Positions 25,139 through 34,821 of a DNA stretch of 64,000 nucleotides are shown in pieces; within the stretch, counting starts at the first letter, position 1, and each line of letters opens with the position of its first letter. The stretch is from assembly GCF_038024105.1 (NCBI RefSeq), contig NZ_CP150661.1, positions 3,253,501 to 3,317,500 of the forward strand, written 5' to 3'. The notes below the pieces were generated by a model. That model had not been told where the DNA came from. It did not search any database and saw only the letters and a program-made list of their open reading frames with translations. The translations under genes and the position numbers were made by a program. The stretch is from Polaribacter butkevichii (lineage in GTDB: Bacteria; Bacteroidota; Bacteroidia; Flavobacteriales; Flavobacteriaceae).

Positions 25139-26476
25139 ATGTTTAAAAAAATATTAATTGCCAATAGAGGAGAAATAGCACTTCGTGTTATTAGAACCTG
25201 TAGAGAAATGGGCATTAAAACTGTTGCAGTTTATTCTACTGCAGATGCAGAAAGTTTGCACGTTAGATTTGCAGATGAAGCAGTTTGTATTGGTCCTCCT
25301 TCAAGTTCAGAATCATATTTAAAAATGTCTAACATTATTGCTGCTGCAGAAATTACCAATGCAGATGCAATTCATCCAGGTTATGGATTTTTATCAGAAA
25401 ACGCTAAATTTTCAAGATTATGTGAAGAGCATAATATTAAATTTATTGGAGCAACAGGAGAAATGATAGACCAAATGGGAGATAAGGCAAATGCCAAGTC
25501 TACTATGATTGCTGCAGGTGTGCCTTGTGTACCAGGTAGTGAAGGTGTTATTAAAGATTTTGACGATTGTGAGAAGATTGCAATTGAAACAGGCTACCCA
25601 GTAATGTTAAAAGCTTCTGCGGGAGGTGGAGGAAAAGGAATGCGTGCTGTTTGGAAACCAGAAGATTTAAAAGACGCTTGGGATTCTGCTAGACATGAAT
25701 CTAAAGCTGCCTTTGGAAATGATGATATGTATATGGAAAAGCTAATAGAAGAGCCAAGACATATCGAAATTCAAATTGTAGGAGATTCTTATGGTAAAGC
25801 CTGTCATTTATCAGAAAGAGATTGTTCTGTACAACGTCGTCATCAAAAGTTAACGGAAGAAACTCCTTCTCCTTTTATGACTGATGCTTTAAGAAAAAAG
25901 ATGGGAACTGCAGCTGTTAAAGCAGCAGAATTTATAAAGTACGAAGGTGCTGGAACTGTAGAGTTTTTAGTAGATAAGCATAGAAACTTCTTTTTTATGG
26001 AGATGAATACTCGTATACAAGTAGAGCACCCTATTACAGAAGAAGTTGTAAACTACGATTTAATTAGAGAGCAGATTTTAGTTGCTGCAGGTGTGCCAAT
26101 TTCAGGGAAAAATTATTATCCTCAAATGCACTCTATAGAATGTAGAATTAATGCAGAAGATCCTTACAATAATTTTAGACCTGCACCAGGAAAGATATCA
26201 ACTTTTCATGCACCAGGAGGTCACGGAGTAAGAATTGATACCCATGTGTATGCGGGTTATATGATTCCGCCAAATTACGATTCTATGATTGCTAAATTAA
26301 TTACTACAGCTCAAACAAGAGAAGAGGCAATTAATAAAATGAAGCGAGCATTAGATGAGTTTGTGATAGAGGGGGTTAAAACAACAATTCCTTTCCATAG
26401 ACAATTAATGGATCATCCAGATTATGTTGCAGGAAATTATACAACTAAGTTTATGGAAGATTTTGAAATGAAATAA
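25139..26476 (+). CDS. accC: Biotin carboxylase subunit of acetyl-CoA carboxylase
   Basis: 445 residues, the usual length. N-terminal [23 protein letters not shown]-grasp glycine loop [15 protein letters not shown] (about 158-172), catalytic/metal region [16 protein letters not shown] (about 287-302). It carboxylates biotin on AccB with ATP and bicarbonate, the first half of malonyl-CoA synthesis. It is the last gene of fabH-accB-accC and is followed by a strong terminator. Confidence 0.96.
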   Translation: MFKKILIANRGEIALRVIRTCREMGIKTVAVYSTADAESLHVRFADEAVCIGPPSSSESYLKMSNIIAAAEITNADAIHPGYGFLSENAKFSRLCEEHNIKFIGATGEMIDQMGDKANAKSTMIAAGVPCVPGSEGVIKDFDDCEKIAIETGYPVMLKASAGGGGKGMRAVWKPEDLKDAWDSARHESKAAFGNDDMYMEKLIEEPRHIEIQIVGDSYGKACHLSERDCSVQRRHQKLTEETPSPFMTDALRKKMGTAAVKAAEFIKYEGAGTVEFLVDKHRNFFFMEMNTRIQVEHPITEEVVNYDLIREQILVAAGVPISGKNYYPQMHSIECRINAEDPYNNFRPAPGKISTFHAPGGHGVRIDTHVYAGYMIPPNYDSMIAKLITTAQTREEAINKMKRALDEFVIEGVKTTIPFHRQLMDHPDYVAGNYTTKFMEDFEMK

Positions 26477-26505
26477 AAAAATAAAATTTAGATTAAATTT
26501 AATAG

Positions 26506-26540
26506 AAAAATAGAGAACGCAATTTGTGTTCTCTATTTTT
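26506..26540 (+). terminator. Terminator after accC
   Basis: A 13-base perfect stem, AAAAATAGAGAAC / GTTCTCTATTTTT, then a T-run. Confidence 0.85.
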
Positions 26541-26568
26541 TTTTATCTTTATAGTTAAAGATTGAAAG

Positions 26569-27018
26569 ATGAAAATAGACGGAATAGATAAAAAAATTAT
26601 TAGAAGCTTAATAAAAGATGCTAGAACCCCTATTTTAAGTATTGCAAGAGATGTTGGTATTTCTGGTGCTGCAATTCATCAAAGATTGAGAAAATTAGAG
26701 AAATCAGAACTAATAGATGGTTATCAAATGATGATAAACCCCAAAACATTGGGATATAATACCATTGCTTTTGTAGGTCTGTTTTTAGAAAACACAGCTG
26801 TTTTATCATCAATAATAAAAAGACTTAAAGAGGTTTCTGAGGTAGTAGAATGCCATTATACAACAGGTAATTTTACAATTTTTATTAAAGTATTATGTAA
26901 AAATAATGAAGATTTAATGAGGGTTTTAGAAACTAAAATAAAAGAAATAAAAGGAGTTGTTAGGTTTGATACATTTACATCTTTAAATAAACAAATAGAT
27001 AGGCAAGTACACGTTTAG
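26569..27018 (+). CDS. Lrp/AsnC-family transcriptional regulator
   Basis: 149 residues. N-terminal winged helix-turn-helix: DGIDKKIIRSLIKDARTPIL, then SIARDVGISGAAIHQRLRKL (about 23-42). The C-terminal RAM ligand domain has alternating strands and the KEVSEVVECHYTTGNFTIF segment. Such regulators sense amino acids or similar small molecules and bind as dimers or octamers. It has no close partner gene: accC before it is terminated, and a response-regulator trio follows after 114 bases. The target is unknown. Confidence 0.9.
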   Translation: MKIDGIDKKIIRSLIKDARTPILSIARDVGISGAAIHQRLRKLEKSELIDGYQMMINPKTLGYNTIAFVGLFLENTAVLSSIIKRLKEVSEVVECHYTTGNFTIFIKVLCKNNEDLMRVLETKIKEIKGVVRFDTFTSLNKQIDRQVHV

Positions 27019-27132
27019 AAAGTAAGCCGAACATTAAAAATTTACCATTTAACGAGTTTTTGAAACAGATAAACTAACAATTTTTTTTTAAGTATTTTTT
27101 TACACCACTTTTGTGTCAATTAAAAAAATTAT

Positions 27133-27540
27133 ATGAAATCCCTCTCCATTTTACTTATTGACGATGATGAATTAGAAAGAATGAAATTTAAAAAAGTATG
27201 TAAAGATATTCGTTTTCCTTGCGCTATTACAGAAGCAGTAGATGGAGAGCAGGCTTTAAATATTTTAAATATATCTAAAAACACATTTGATATTATTATT
27301 TTAGATTTACATATGCCTAAAATGTGTGGGCTTCAACTTTTAGAGGTTCTAAAATCAACCATAACTTTTAAATATATTCCTATAATTATTATGTCTAATT
27401 CAGAAGATGGCACTGAGTTAAAAAGATGTTATGAGTTAGGAGTTTCGGGATATTTTACAAAACCCGTAGATTATACTAAATATTTTAAAAAAGTAAAATC
27501 ATTATTAAACTATTGGAAACGTAATGAACTTATTGATTAA
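27133..27540 (+). CDS. Single-domain response regulator (CheY-like receiver)
   Basis: 135 residues, receiver domain only. Acidic pocket LIDDDE (about 8-13), phospho-acceptor Asp about 58 in IIILDLHMP, Thr/Ser switch in IIIMSNSEDG, and conserved Lys in GYFTKPVDY. There is no output domain, so it must act by protein contact or as a phosphorelay intermediate. It is directly followed by an HPt protein and a LytTR regulator, with no histidine kinase in the cluster. This layout suggests a phosphorelay module fed by a kinase encoded elsewhere. Confidence 0.9.
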   Translation: MKSLSILLIDDDELERMKFKKVCKDIRFPCAITEAVDGEQALNILNISKNTFDIIILDLHMPKMCGLQLLEVLKSTITFKYIPIIIMSNSEDGTELKRCYELGVSGYFTKPVDYTKYFKKVKSLLNYWKRNELID

Positions 27541-27571
27541 TACTTCTATTTCTAAAAAACGATATTAATAT

Positions 27572-27886
27572 ATGGAAACTCCAAATTTAAATTATGTAAA
27601 AGAACTTTCTGGAGGAGATCTAGAATTTGAGGAAAGTATGCTTAAGGTTTTGAAAAAAGAATTCCCCGAAGAACAATTACTTTTTAATAAAAATTTTGAA
27701 GAAACAAATTATTTAGAAGCAGCAAATAATGTACATAAAATAAAGCATAAAATTAGTATTCTAGGTCTAAAAGAAGGCTTAGAATTGGCTTCTAGATTTG
27801 AAAAAGATTTAAAAATAGGAGACACAAAACTATATGGAGATTTTATAAAGATTTTAAACAAAATTCATGTATATTTATTGGTCTAA
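27572..27886 (+). CDS. Histidine phosphotransfer (HPt) protein
   Basis: 104 residues, helical. The HPt signature is seen as AANNVHKIKHKISILGL: His55, Lys58 and Gly65 have the same spacing as in known HPt domains (H-x-x-K ... G). It would shuttle phosphate between receivers; the neighbours supply two candidate receivers, at 27133 and 27904. It is a stand-alone HPt rather than part of a hybrid kinase. It lies 31 bases after the CheY-like gene and 17 bases before the LytTR gene, likely one operon. Confidence 0.8.
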   Translation: METPNLNYVKELSGGDLEFEESMLKVLKKEFPEEQLLFNKNFEETNYLEAANNVHKIKHKISILGLKEGLELASRFEKDLKIGDTKLYGDFIKILNKIHVYLLV

Positions 27887-27903
27887 TAATTTTTAGAAAT
27901 AGT

Positions 27904-28611
27904 ATGATTTGTATAGTGATAGATGATGATTCCACAGCGAGGTTAATTATTAAGCAATTATGTAGTACATCTAAAGAAGTTTCTGTTATAGAAGAGTTTA
28001 GTTCTGCTATAGAAGCAATTAAATATCTTAACTCTAATGATGTAGATTTAATTTTTTTAGATATACATATGCCTACATTTTCTGGCTTTGATTTTATGGA
28101 AACCTTAAAATCTCCGCCAAAAATAATTTTAACTACTTCTGATAAAGACTTTGCTTTACAGGCATTTGAATATGAATGTGTTGTTGATTATCTTGTAAAG
28201 CCAATTGCAAAAGAAAGGTTTGATAAATCGTTACTTAAATTAGCTGGTTTAAAACAAGCTAAAAACGCTATTGAAATAGCAAATACATTAAATGATAATT
28301 CTGATTTTATTTACGTAAGTGTAGATAGAAGACTTGTTAAAATTAATATTACTGATATTTATTTTGTAGAAGCAAAAGGTGATTATATTAGTATAAAAAC
28401 AGAAAATAAAAATTATCTAGTACACTCTACACTTAAGAAAATTGAAGATAAATTACCAACTTCTTTATTTCTTAGAATTCATAGGTCTTTTATAATAAAT
28501 GTTTCTGAGATTGTAGATATCGAAGATAATAGCGTTCTTATTCAAAAAAGTGTTATACCTATTAGTAGGTCTAATAAAAGTGAATTAATGAGAAGGTTAA
28601 ATTTACTTTAA
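27904..28611 (+). CDS. LytTR-family response regulator (LytR/AlgR type)
   Basis: 235 residues. Receiver domain (1-120) with IVIDDDS and phospho-acceptor Asp53 in IFLDIHMP and Lys in YLVKPIAKERF. LytTR DNA-binding domain (about 135-235) with FIYVSVDRRLVKINITDIYF, YFVEAKGDYISIKT and LRIHRSFIINVSEI. LytTR proteins bind direct repeats upstream of targets. In Bacteroidetes they usually pair with LytS-type kinases, but here the preceding genes are a receiver and an HPt. A gene-poor stretch of about 520 bases follows. Confidence 0.92.
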   Translation: MICIVIDDDSTARLIIKQLCSTSKEVSVIEEFSSAIEAIKYLNSNDVDLIFLDIHMPTFSGFDFMETLKSPPKIILTTSDKDFALQAFEYECVVDYLVKPIAKERFDKSLLKLAGLKQAKNAIEIANTLNDNSDFIYVSVDRRLVKINITDIYFVEAKGDYISIKTENKNYLVHSTLKKIEDKLPTSLFLRIHRSFIINVSEIVDIEDNSVLIQKSVIPISRSNKSELMRRLNLL

Positions 28612-29094
28612 TAGTGTTTATTTTATCTTAATTGCTTTTTTATTAAGCGAATTTATATTTCTATTAACTTTTTAATTTAATTAAGTTGTTTGTATCAAAG
28701 AGATTGCAAACAATGTAATGGAATTTCAATTCCTTTTTTAAACATATTATTTTAAGTAGAGATTAAGCTGCTTATATTCTCTGCAATAACCTAATTGGCA
28801 TTCGTCAACAAAAAAAGTTTTTCGTAATATTTTGTAGACAACCTATTTTTATTTTGTAAATAAATTTTATGTAAAAACAATAATTAATAAGAGGGAATAC
28901 AAATTAAAAGCTATTCCTTTATAGATATAGTTTTATGTTAGTGGTTATATTTTTAAAGCTGTAATTAATTTTTAACTAGATATTTACAGATGGGCTTGAA
29001 TAGTTTCATCATTTTATAGTTTAAAAAAAAATCTGAAGTATTGGCTACATAATCTCGGTTAACTAAAAAATATTGTTATTAAAACCCTAAAAAG
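28612..29094. other. Gene-poor AT-rich intergenic region
   Basis: About 480 bases with no credible ORF or RNA recognised. A weak hairpin, GGAATT-2-AATTCC with a following T-run (28720-28739), may end the LytTR transcript. No dispersed repeat module seen elsewhere in the window is present. Either nothing functional is there or it holds an unrecognised small RNA. Confidence 0.4.
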
Positions 29095-29130
29095 AAAAAA
29101 CCCTATAAACATTGGGTTTACAGGGTTTTT
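29095..29130 (-). terminator. Terminator after tRNA-Phe
   Basis: Minus-strand stem AAAAACCCTGTAAAC / GTTTATAGGGTTTTT with one mismatch, a short loop, and a T-run; 3 bases after the tRNA end. Confidence 0.75.
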
Positions 29131-29133
29131 AAG

Positions 29134-29206
29134 TGGTACCTCCAGGAATCGAACCAGGGACACAAGGATTTTCAGTCCTTTGCTCTACCAACTGAGCTAA
29201 GGTACC
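29134..29206 (-). tRNA. tRNA-Phe (GAA)
   Basis: A 73-base cloverleaf on the minus strand: acceptor GGTACCT with its matching 3' arm, D-arm AGCTCAGTTGGTAGAGC, anticodon stem AAGGA/TCCTT with loop CTGAAAA (anticodon GAA), T-loop GGTTCGATTCC, discriminator A. CCA is not encoded. Confidence 0.95.
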
Positions 29207-29221
29207 GTGCCTTAGCGGCTG

Positions 29222-29251
29222 CAAATATAACACCTTTTTTGAGTTCTCCAA
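29222..29251 (-). promoter_or_regulatory. tRNA-Phe promoter
   Basis: Minus strand TTG (29249-29251), 19 bases, TATATTTG (29222-29229), followed by CAGCC as in the other tRNA promoter. Confidence 0.75.
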
Positions 29252-29304
29252 ATAAAAAATAAAAAAAAATGCATTTTTTTTTAAAAAATATTTAAATTTG
29301 AATA

Positions 29305-30033
29305 ATGAATATAGCTATTGATATAGGTAATACAAGAGTTAAGTCTGCTGTTTTTGAAGAAGATAAGCTCGTAGAATTGTATGTTTTTGATAAAGAAAAT
29401 ATAATTTCAGAAATTAAAAAAATTTTAGAAAAAAATATAATTTCTAAAGGAGTTATTTCAAATGTGGCATCTGTATCAGATAAAATGATGGAAGAGTTGA
29501 AAGCAATAGTAAATCTTCAAGTGGTTTCAGCTTCATCTAAAGTTCCTTTTATTAATTTATATAAAACTCCAAAAACCTTAGGGGTAGACAGAATTGCATT
29601 AGTTGCAGGTGCTGTATTTGAATACCCACAAAAAAACGTATTAATAATTGATGCTGGTACTTGTATTACTTTTGATTTTGTAAATAAAAAATCAGAGTAT
29701 TTAGGAGGTGCCATATCTCCAGGAATAAAAATGAGATTTGCTGCCTTAAACCATTTTACTGCAAATTTACCTTTATTAGAAAAAGAAGAAGTTGTTAGTT
29801 TTATAGGAGGTAATACAAATGAGAGTATGAATTCTGGTGTTGTAAATGGTGTAATTCAAGAAATAGAAGGTGTAATTAATCAATATAAAAAGAAATATAT
29901 AGATTTAACAGTGGTTTTAACAGGAGGAGACACAAATTTCTTGTCAAAGCAATTAAAAAGTAGCATATTTGCCAATCAAAATTTTGTCCTTCAAGGATTA
30001 AATAGAATATTGATATTTAATATAGACAAATGA
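29305..30033 (+). CDS. coaX: Type III pantothenate kinase
   Basis: 242 residues of the ASKHA fold. Phosphate-1 motif AIDIGNTRVKSAVF (about 4-17), GVDRIALVAGA (about 93-103) with the substrate-binding GxDR, phosphate-2 LIIDAGTCITFDFV (about 112-125), and the GGAISPGIKMR segment. It phosphorylates pantothenate in CoA synthesis and is feedback-insensitive. A TAAATTTG element at 29293-29300 would give an almost leaderless transcript. Its stop overlaps the next ORF's start (ATGA at 30030-30033), so the following envelope genes are translationally coupled to it. Confidence 0.94.
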   Translation: MNIAIDIGNTRVKSAVFEEDKLVELYVFDKENIISEIKKILEKNIISKGVISNVASVSDKMMEELKAIVNLQVVSASSKVPFINLYKTPKTLGVDRIALVAGAVFEYPQKNVLIIDAGTCITFDFVNKKSEYLGGAISPGIKMRFAALNHFTANLPLLEKEEVVSFIGGNTNESMNSGVVNGVIQEIEGVINQYKKKYIDLTVVLTGGDTNFLSKQLKSSIFANQNFVLQGLNRILIFNIDK

Positions 30034-31310
30034 TTAGAAACATCTTATTAGTTTTTCTACTAATAGCTTCTTTAGCTACAACTGCTCAAAGAACAAATTC
30101 ATCACCTTATTCTTTTTTTGGTATTGGAGATGAATTTAACCCGGTTACTGTAGAGCAAAGTGCAATGGGAGGTATTGGTGTTGCATATAGCCACTATAAA
30201 TATTTAAACTTTACAAACCCTGCTGCTTATGCTAGCTTAAGGTATACAACGTATTCTTTTGGGCTGTTAAATAATAAGTTAACGATAGATAACGAAGGTG
30301 AGAAACAGATTTCTAACTCTACCAGTTTAAGTTATTTTACGTTAGCATTTCCTATAGGAACTAAAGCGGGTATGGGTTTTGGTATACAACCTGTATCGTC
30401 TGTTGGTTACTCGTTGTCTGATTTTGATGAGGATGCTTCAGAACTAACTCTTTTTTCTGGAGACGGAGGTGTTAGTAGAGTTTATGGTAGTTTTGGTATA
30501 AAAGTATATAAAGAACTATCTATAGGTATTGAAGCTGATTATAAATTTGGGACTATTGATAACAGTATTACTTCTCAGAGAGCAGATGTTTCTTTAGCAA
30601 CAAAATATAAAGAGGCTACTATAGTTAGAGGAGGTTCTGTAACACTTGGAGCTCAGTATAAAAAAGCACTTAAAGACAACCTTATTTTAAGTGGTGGAGC
30701 CACTTTTAAAATGGGAAATGATTTAGATGTAACTGGAGATGATTATCTTTATTCTCTTAGTTTTACTGGTACAGGTGCAGAATTTGGAAGAGATACAATT
30801 TCTCAATCTTCAATTAATGGAAAATATAAATTGCCTTTAAAAACAATTTTAGGAGCAGGTTTAGGGAAAATAGATAAATGGTATGTAGGTTTAGAATATG
30901 CAAATCAGGATGCAATACAAACTTCTGGTTTTCTAAACAATTCATCTAATAACGCATATAAATACGGTAAATCAAATAGAATTTCTTTAGGTGGGTATTA
31001 TTTGCCTAAAATTAATTCAATATCTAGTTATTGGCAAAGGGTTACTTATAGAGCCGGTGTTCGTTTAGAAAAGACGGGATTATTAGTAGATGGAGCTGCT
31101 CCATATAACAATTTTTCTTCTGTAGACGACTTTGGCATATCTTTTGGTTTAGGTTTACCAATGAAACAATTATCCTCAGTAAATATGGGGTTTGAATTTG
31201 GTAAAAGAGGTAAAACTTCTAATAATTTAATTAAAGAAAATTATTTTAATTTTAGATTAAGTTTATCTTTGACAGATACAAATTGGTTCCAAAAAAGAAA
31301 GATAGATTAA
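30030..31310 (+). CDS. Putative outer-membrane beta-barrel protein
   Basis: 426 residues with a signal peptide (MIRNILLVFLLIASLATTAQ, cleavage near AQ). The mature start RTNSSPYSFFGIGDEFNPVT, QSAMGGIGVAY and LNFTNPAAYASL resembles flavobacterial porin-like proteins; FadL/OmpP1 and PorV-like barrels share the NPA-type motif. The body is alternating amphipathic strands ending FNFRLSLSLTDTNWF. It lies between coaX and a TPR lipid/envelope operon, overlapping coaX by 4 bases. The transported substrate is unknown. Confidence 0.8.
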   Translation: MIRNILLVFLLIASLATTAQRTNSSPYSFFGIGDEFNPVTVEQSAMGGIGVAYSHYKYLNFTNPAAYASLRYTTYSFGLLNNKLTIDNEGEKQISNSTSLSYFTLAFPIGTKAGMGFGIQPVSSVGYSLSDFDEDASELTLFSGDGGVSRVYGSFGIKVYKELSIGIEADYKFGTIDNSITSQRADVSLATKYKEATIVRGGSVTLGAQYKKALKDNLILSGGATFKMGNDLDVTGDDYLYSLSFTGTGAEFGRDTISQSSINGKYKLPLKTILGAGLGKIDKWYVGLEYANQDAIQTSGFLNNSSNNAYKYGKSNRISLGGYYLPKINSISSYWQRVTYRAGVRLEKTGLLVDGAAPYNNFSSVDDFGISFGLGLPMKQLSSVNMGFEFGKRGKTSNNLIKENYFNFRLSLSLTDTNWFQKRKID

Positions 31311-31326
31311 TAAAAAAACTAACAAA

Positions 31327-32646
31327 ATGAAGAAAATTACGTTTTTACTAGCTGCAATGTTATTATTAGCCTCAGCAAAAACAAATGCGCAAGATGATGC
31401 AAAAAGAGAATGTACCATTAAATATAATCTTTTTAAAGGAGATTATCAATCCAAAAAATATGAAGAAGCATATAAAAATTGGATTTTTTTAATGGACAAT
31501 TGTAAAGATTTATCTGTAAATATTTATAAATTAGGTTCTACACTAGCAGAAGATGTTAGAAAAGACCCTGTTTTAGCAAAAAGAGTTTACGAACAAAGAT
31601 TACAATACTTCCCAAAATCTAATCCTGCAAAATTACATAGTGATTATGCTACTTATTTGTTAGATAATAAATTAGCTTCTGATGATGAGGTGTTTTCAAT
31701 TTTAGAAAAAGGATATAATATAGATCCAACTAAAATGGGTGTAAAAAACTTGTATATTTATTTTCAGGGAGTTACAGATAGAAATAAGGATACTAATCCT
31801 CAAAAAGTTTTTGATACTTATGATGATGTTTTAGAATCTGTAAGCTCTAAATTAGAAGGCTATGCAGCTAAACTTAAAGAACTTTCTAAAGATTCTGTAG
31901 CTAATAAAAAATTGATACATGCATATTCTACAAACTCTAGAGCTTTAGGTACTGTAGAAGGAGGTTTAGATAATATTATATCTGAAATAGCAACTTGTGA
32001 AAGATTAATACCAATTTACAAAAGAGATTTTGAAGAAAATAAAAACAATGCAATTTGGTTAAAAAGATCAGTTTCTAGAATGTTTAATAAAGACTGTCAA
32101 GAAGATCCTTTATACCAAAAATTAGTAAGAGCTTATGCAGAGGCTTCTCCTTCACCAGAAGCATATTCTTTCTTAGCTAGTGTTTTAGAAGATAATGGAG
32201 ATACTGCAGGAGCAAATTCAATGAGACAAAAATCTTTTGATTTAGAAACAGACCCGTTAAAGAAAGCAAAATATAAATTAAAATTTGCTCACGCAGCTAA
32301 AGTTAGAGGCCAGTTTAGTAAGGCAAGAAGTTTAGCAAGAGAGGCATTAAGTTATAACCCTAACTTTGGTAAAGCTTATTTATTTATTGGAAGTTTATAT
32401 GCATCTAGTGTAAATAATTGTGGAGAAAACGAGTTCGAAAAGAGAATGGTATATGTTGCAGCTTTAAGACAAGCACAAAGAGCAGCAGCTGTAGATCCAA
32501 GTATTTCTTCGGCAGCAGGAAAATATATTAGAAGTTATAGAGGAAATGTACCAAGTAAAAAAGTTGTTTTTACTGCAGGTGTAAATCCTGGTAGTAGTTA
32601 TACTATAAAATGTTGGATAGGAGAAACAGTAAGTGTTCCTAATTAA
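31327..32646 (+). CDS. TPR-repeat periplasmic protein
   Basis: 439 residues with a cleaved signal (MKKITFLLAAMLLLASAKTNAQ). Tetratricopeptide-like helix pairs are visible throughout: YEEAYKNWIFLMDNCKDLS, YAEASPSPEAYSFLASVLED and FSKARSLAREALSYNPNFGKAYLFIGSLYA. The C-terminal ...PGSSYTIKCWIGETVSVPN is conserved-looking and Cys-containing. A scaffolding role at the envelope is inferred from its place in the coaX-barrel-TPR-lptC run; the intergenic distances here are 6-16 bases, consistent with one operon. Confidence 0.85.
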   Translation: MKKITFLLAAMLLLASAKTNAQDDAKRECTIKYNLFKGDYQSKKYEEAYKNWIFLMDNCKDLSVNIYKLGSTLAEDVRKDPVLAKRVYEQRLQYFPKSNPAKLHSDYATYLLDNKLASDDEVFSILEKGYNIDPTKMGVKNLYIYFQGVTDRNKDTNPQKVFDTYDDVLESVSSKLEGYAAKLKELSKDSVANKKLIHAYSTNSRALGTVEGGLDNIISEIATCERLIPIYKRDFEENKNNAIWLKRSVSRMFNKDCQEDPLYQKLVRAYAEASPSPEAYSFLASVLEDNGDTAGANSMRQKSFDLETDPLKKAKYKLKFAHAAKVRGQFSKARSLAREALSYNPNFGKAYLFIGSLYASSVNNCGENEFEKRMVYVAALRQAQRAAAVDPSISSAAGKYIRSYRGNVPSKKVVFTAGVNPGSSYTIKCWIGETVSVPN

Positions 32647-32652
32647 TATTTT

Positions 32653-33213
32653 GTGAATAACTATAAAAAAATATTACATAAAAGCATTGCTGTACTTTCT
32701 GTTACAGTAATGCTTTTTTCTTGCTCTAACAATACAAAAGAAGTTAGAGATTTTTTGGCTTCAAAAAATTTGCCAATAGCGGTTGCTAAAGATGCTTTTC
32801 ATGTATACAAAGATTCAGGTAGAATAACATCAAAATTATTTGCACCTGTTATGTATGATTTTAGTAATAGAAAACAACAACCTTATAATGAGTTTCCTAA
32901 AGGAATTAAAATTATAAATTTTGATGGAAAAGATTCTGTCACCATTACAGGTAATTATGCATTGTCTTATTCTAATACGCTAATTTCTGAAATTAAAGGA
33001 AATGTAATTGTAGTTAATCCTAAAGAAAACTCTAAGTTAGAAACAGAACAATTATTTTGGGATCAAAATACCAAATATTTTTTCTCAGAAAAACCATTTA
33101 CTTTAACAACTTTAAAGGATACTATTTATGGTATTGGTTTTGAGTGTAAAGAAGACTTAAGCAAGCATTTAGCAAAGAAAACAACAGGAAAGTTACTAAC
33201 ATCAGAAGAATAA
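32653..33213 (+). CDS. lptC: LptC-family LPS export periplasmic protein (lipoprotein)
   Basis: 186 residues from a GTG start 6 bases after the TPR gene. A lipoprotein signal ending VMLFSCSN (Cys about 24) is unlike the membrane-anchored E. coli LptC but usual in Bacteroidetes. The body has the LptC/OstA beta-jellyroll feel: IINFDGKDSVTITGNYALSY, ISEIKGNVIVVNPKENSKLE and EQLFWDQNTKYFFSEKPFTL. It relays lipopolysaccharide from the LptBFG complex to LptA. Other lpt genes are not in the window. Confidence 0.85.
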   Translation: MNNYKKILHKSIAVLSVTVMLFSCSNNTKEVRDFLASKNLPIAVAKDAFHVYKDSGRITSKLFAPVMYDFSNRKQQPYNEFPKGIKIINFDGKDSVTITGNYALSYSNTLISEIKGNVIVVNPKENSKLETEQLFWDQNTKYFFSEKPFTLTTLKDTIYGIGFECKEDLSKHLAKKTTGKLLTSEE

Positions 33214-33217
33214 TAAT

Positions 33218-33418
33218 ATGAATACAGTTTGGAAATTTTTTCAGTATGGCTATTTGGTAGTCGCTTTAATCTGTTTAGTAGAAGGTATTGTTAGGTGGAG
33301 TGAAGAGAGAGAAAAGGCCTATATGTTTCTTGGAGCTTCTATTTTTATTACCTTAGTGTTTTTCTTTAAAAGACATTTTAGAAAAAAAGTTGAAAAACGT
33401 AACAATCAAAATCAATAG
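33218..33418 (+). CDS. Small membrane protein between lptC and the CNNM gene
   Basis: 66 residues, two predicted helices (about 8-24 WKFFQYGYLVVALICLVEG; about 35-52 YMFLGASIFITLVFFFK) with a basic tail RKKVEKRNNQNQ. There is no recognised domain. It lies 4 bases after lptC and 15 before the next gene, so it is translated from the same operon; small membrane proteins in this slot could assist an envelope transporter. Function is unknown. Confidence 0.7.
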   Translation: MNTVWKFFQYGYLVVALICLVEGIVRWSEEREKAYMFLGASIFITLVFFFKRHFRKKVEKRNNQNQ

Positions 33419-33433
33419 ATTATAAATTTCTTA

Positions 33434-34699
33434 ATGGAAATTGAAGTCATAATTATTCTAATCTCAATTATCCTTTCCGCATTTTTTTCGGGAATGGAAA
33501 TTGCATTTGTTTCGGCAAATAAACTTCATATAGAATTAGAGAAGAAAAGAGAGGGTTTTATTCCTAATATTCTTAATAAAATCACCCAGAAATCATCAAA
33601 ATTTATTACCACAATGTTAGTTGGTAACAACATAGCTTTGGTAATTTATAGTTATTATATGGGGCGTTTTTTACTTAGGTTGCTGCCAATAAATACGTTT
33701 AATGATTTTTCTATTCTTCTTTTACAAACCATTGTTTCTACCATAGTAATTTTAATTACTGCAGAATTTTTGCCAAAAGCTATTTTTAGAATTTATGCAA
33801 ATGAGGTTTTAAAATTGTTTGCGGTACCCGCGTATGTTTTTTATGTTTTGTTTCATTTCTTTTCTGAATTTATCACGCATATCTCAGATTTTTTTCTGCG
33901 TGTTTTTTTTAAAACAAATGCAGAAGAACAGCAAACGGAGTTTAGTAAAGAAGAATTAGGTTATTATATTACAGAACAATTAGAAACAGGTAATATTGAT
34001 GATGAAGTAGATTCTGAAATTCAAATATTTCAAAATGCACTAGATTTTCATAATGTAAAGGCTAGAGAAGTAATGGTGCCTAGAACCGAAATTGTAGCTG
34101 TAGAACTTCATGAAAAAGTAACCAACCTAAAAAATATATTTATAGACTCTGGTTTGTCTAAAATACTGGTTTATAAATCTTCTTTAGACGATGTAATTGG
34201 TTATATAAATGCATTCGAATTATTTAAGAAACCTAAAACTATAAAATCTATTTTATTACCAGTAGAGATTGTACCAGAATCTATGATGATAAATCATATT
34301 TTAAATAGTTTAATGAAAAAACGTAAAAGCGTTGCTGTTGTTGTTGATGAATATGGTGGTACTTCTGGGATGATTACTGTAGAAGATATTGTAGAAGAAT
34401 TATTTGGAGAAATAGAAGATGAACACGATAATCAAGAGTTTTTAGAAAAGAAAATATCTGAAACAGAGTTTAATTTTTCTGCAAGATTAGAAGTAGATTA
34501 TTTAAATGAAGAGTATAATTTAAACATACCAAAGGCAGAAGCATACGAAACTTTAGGAGGTTTTATTATAGAACATACAGAAAATATTCCGGAAGAAAAT
34601 GAAGTGGTTGATATTGAGGATTTTGAAATTAAAATCTTAAAAATGAGTAGTGCAAAAATAGAAGAAGTCCGTCTAAAAATAGTGGATGAAGATGCTTAA
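33434..34699 (+). CDS. CNNM/CorC-type hemolysin-family membrane protein
   Basis: 421 residues. DUF21/CNNM membrane domain (about 1-190) with [20 protein letters not shown]; paired CBS domains (about 200-330) with [30 protein letters not shown] and [20 protein letters not shown]; then a CorC_HlyC domain (about 345-415) ending [16 protein letters not shown]. The family is linked to magnesium/cobalt or sodium transport at the inner membrane, sensing nucleotides through the CBS pair. It is the penultimate gene of the operon. Confidence 0.92.
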   Translation: MEIEVIIILISIILSAFFSGMEIAFVSANKLHIELEKKREGFIPNILNKITQKSSKFITTMLVGNNIALVIYSYYMGRFLLRLLPINTFNDFSILLLQTIVSTIVILITAEFLPKAIFRIYANEVLKLFAVPAYVFYVLFHFFSEFITHISDFFLRVFFKTNAEEQQTEFSKEELGYYITEQLETGNIDDEVDSEIQIFQNALDFHNVKAREVMVPRTEIVAVELHEKVTNLKNIFIDSGLSKILVYKSSLDDVIGYINAFELFKKPKTIKSILLPVEIVPESMMINHILNSLMKKRKSVAVVVDEYGGTSGMITVEDIVEELFGEIEDEHDNQEFLEKKISETEFNFSARLEVDYLNEEYNLNIPKAEAYETLGGFIIEHTENIPEENEVVDIEDFEIKILKMSSAKIEEVRLKIVDEDA

Positions 34700-34821
34700 A
34701 AACATCTAAATTATTTATAACTACCTAGCAGCCTATATACTTGCTACTAATAAGTATAAAATCGGTTGCAATATTAAAAGCCAAATCGTATATTCGCCAA
34801 CTGAAATAAAATAAATTACTT

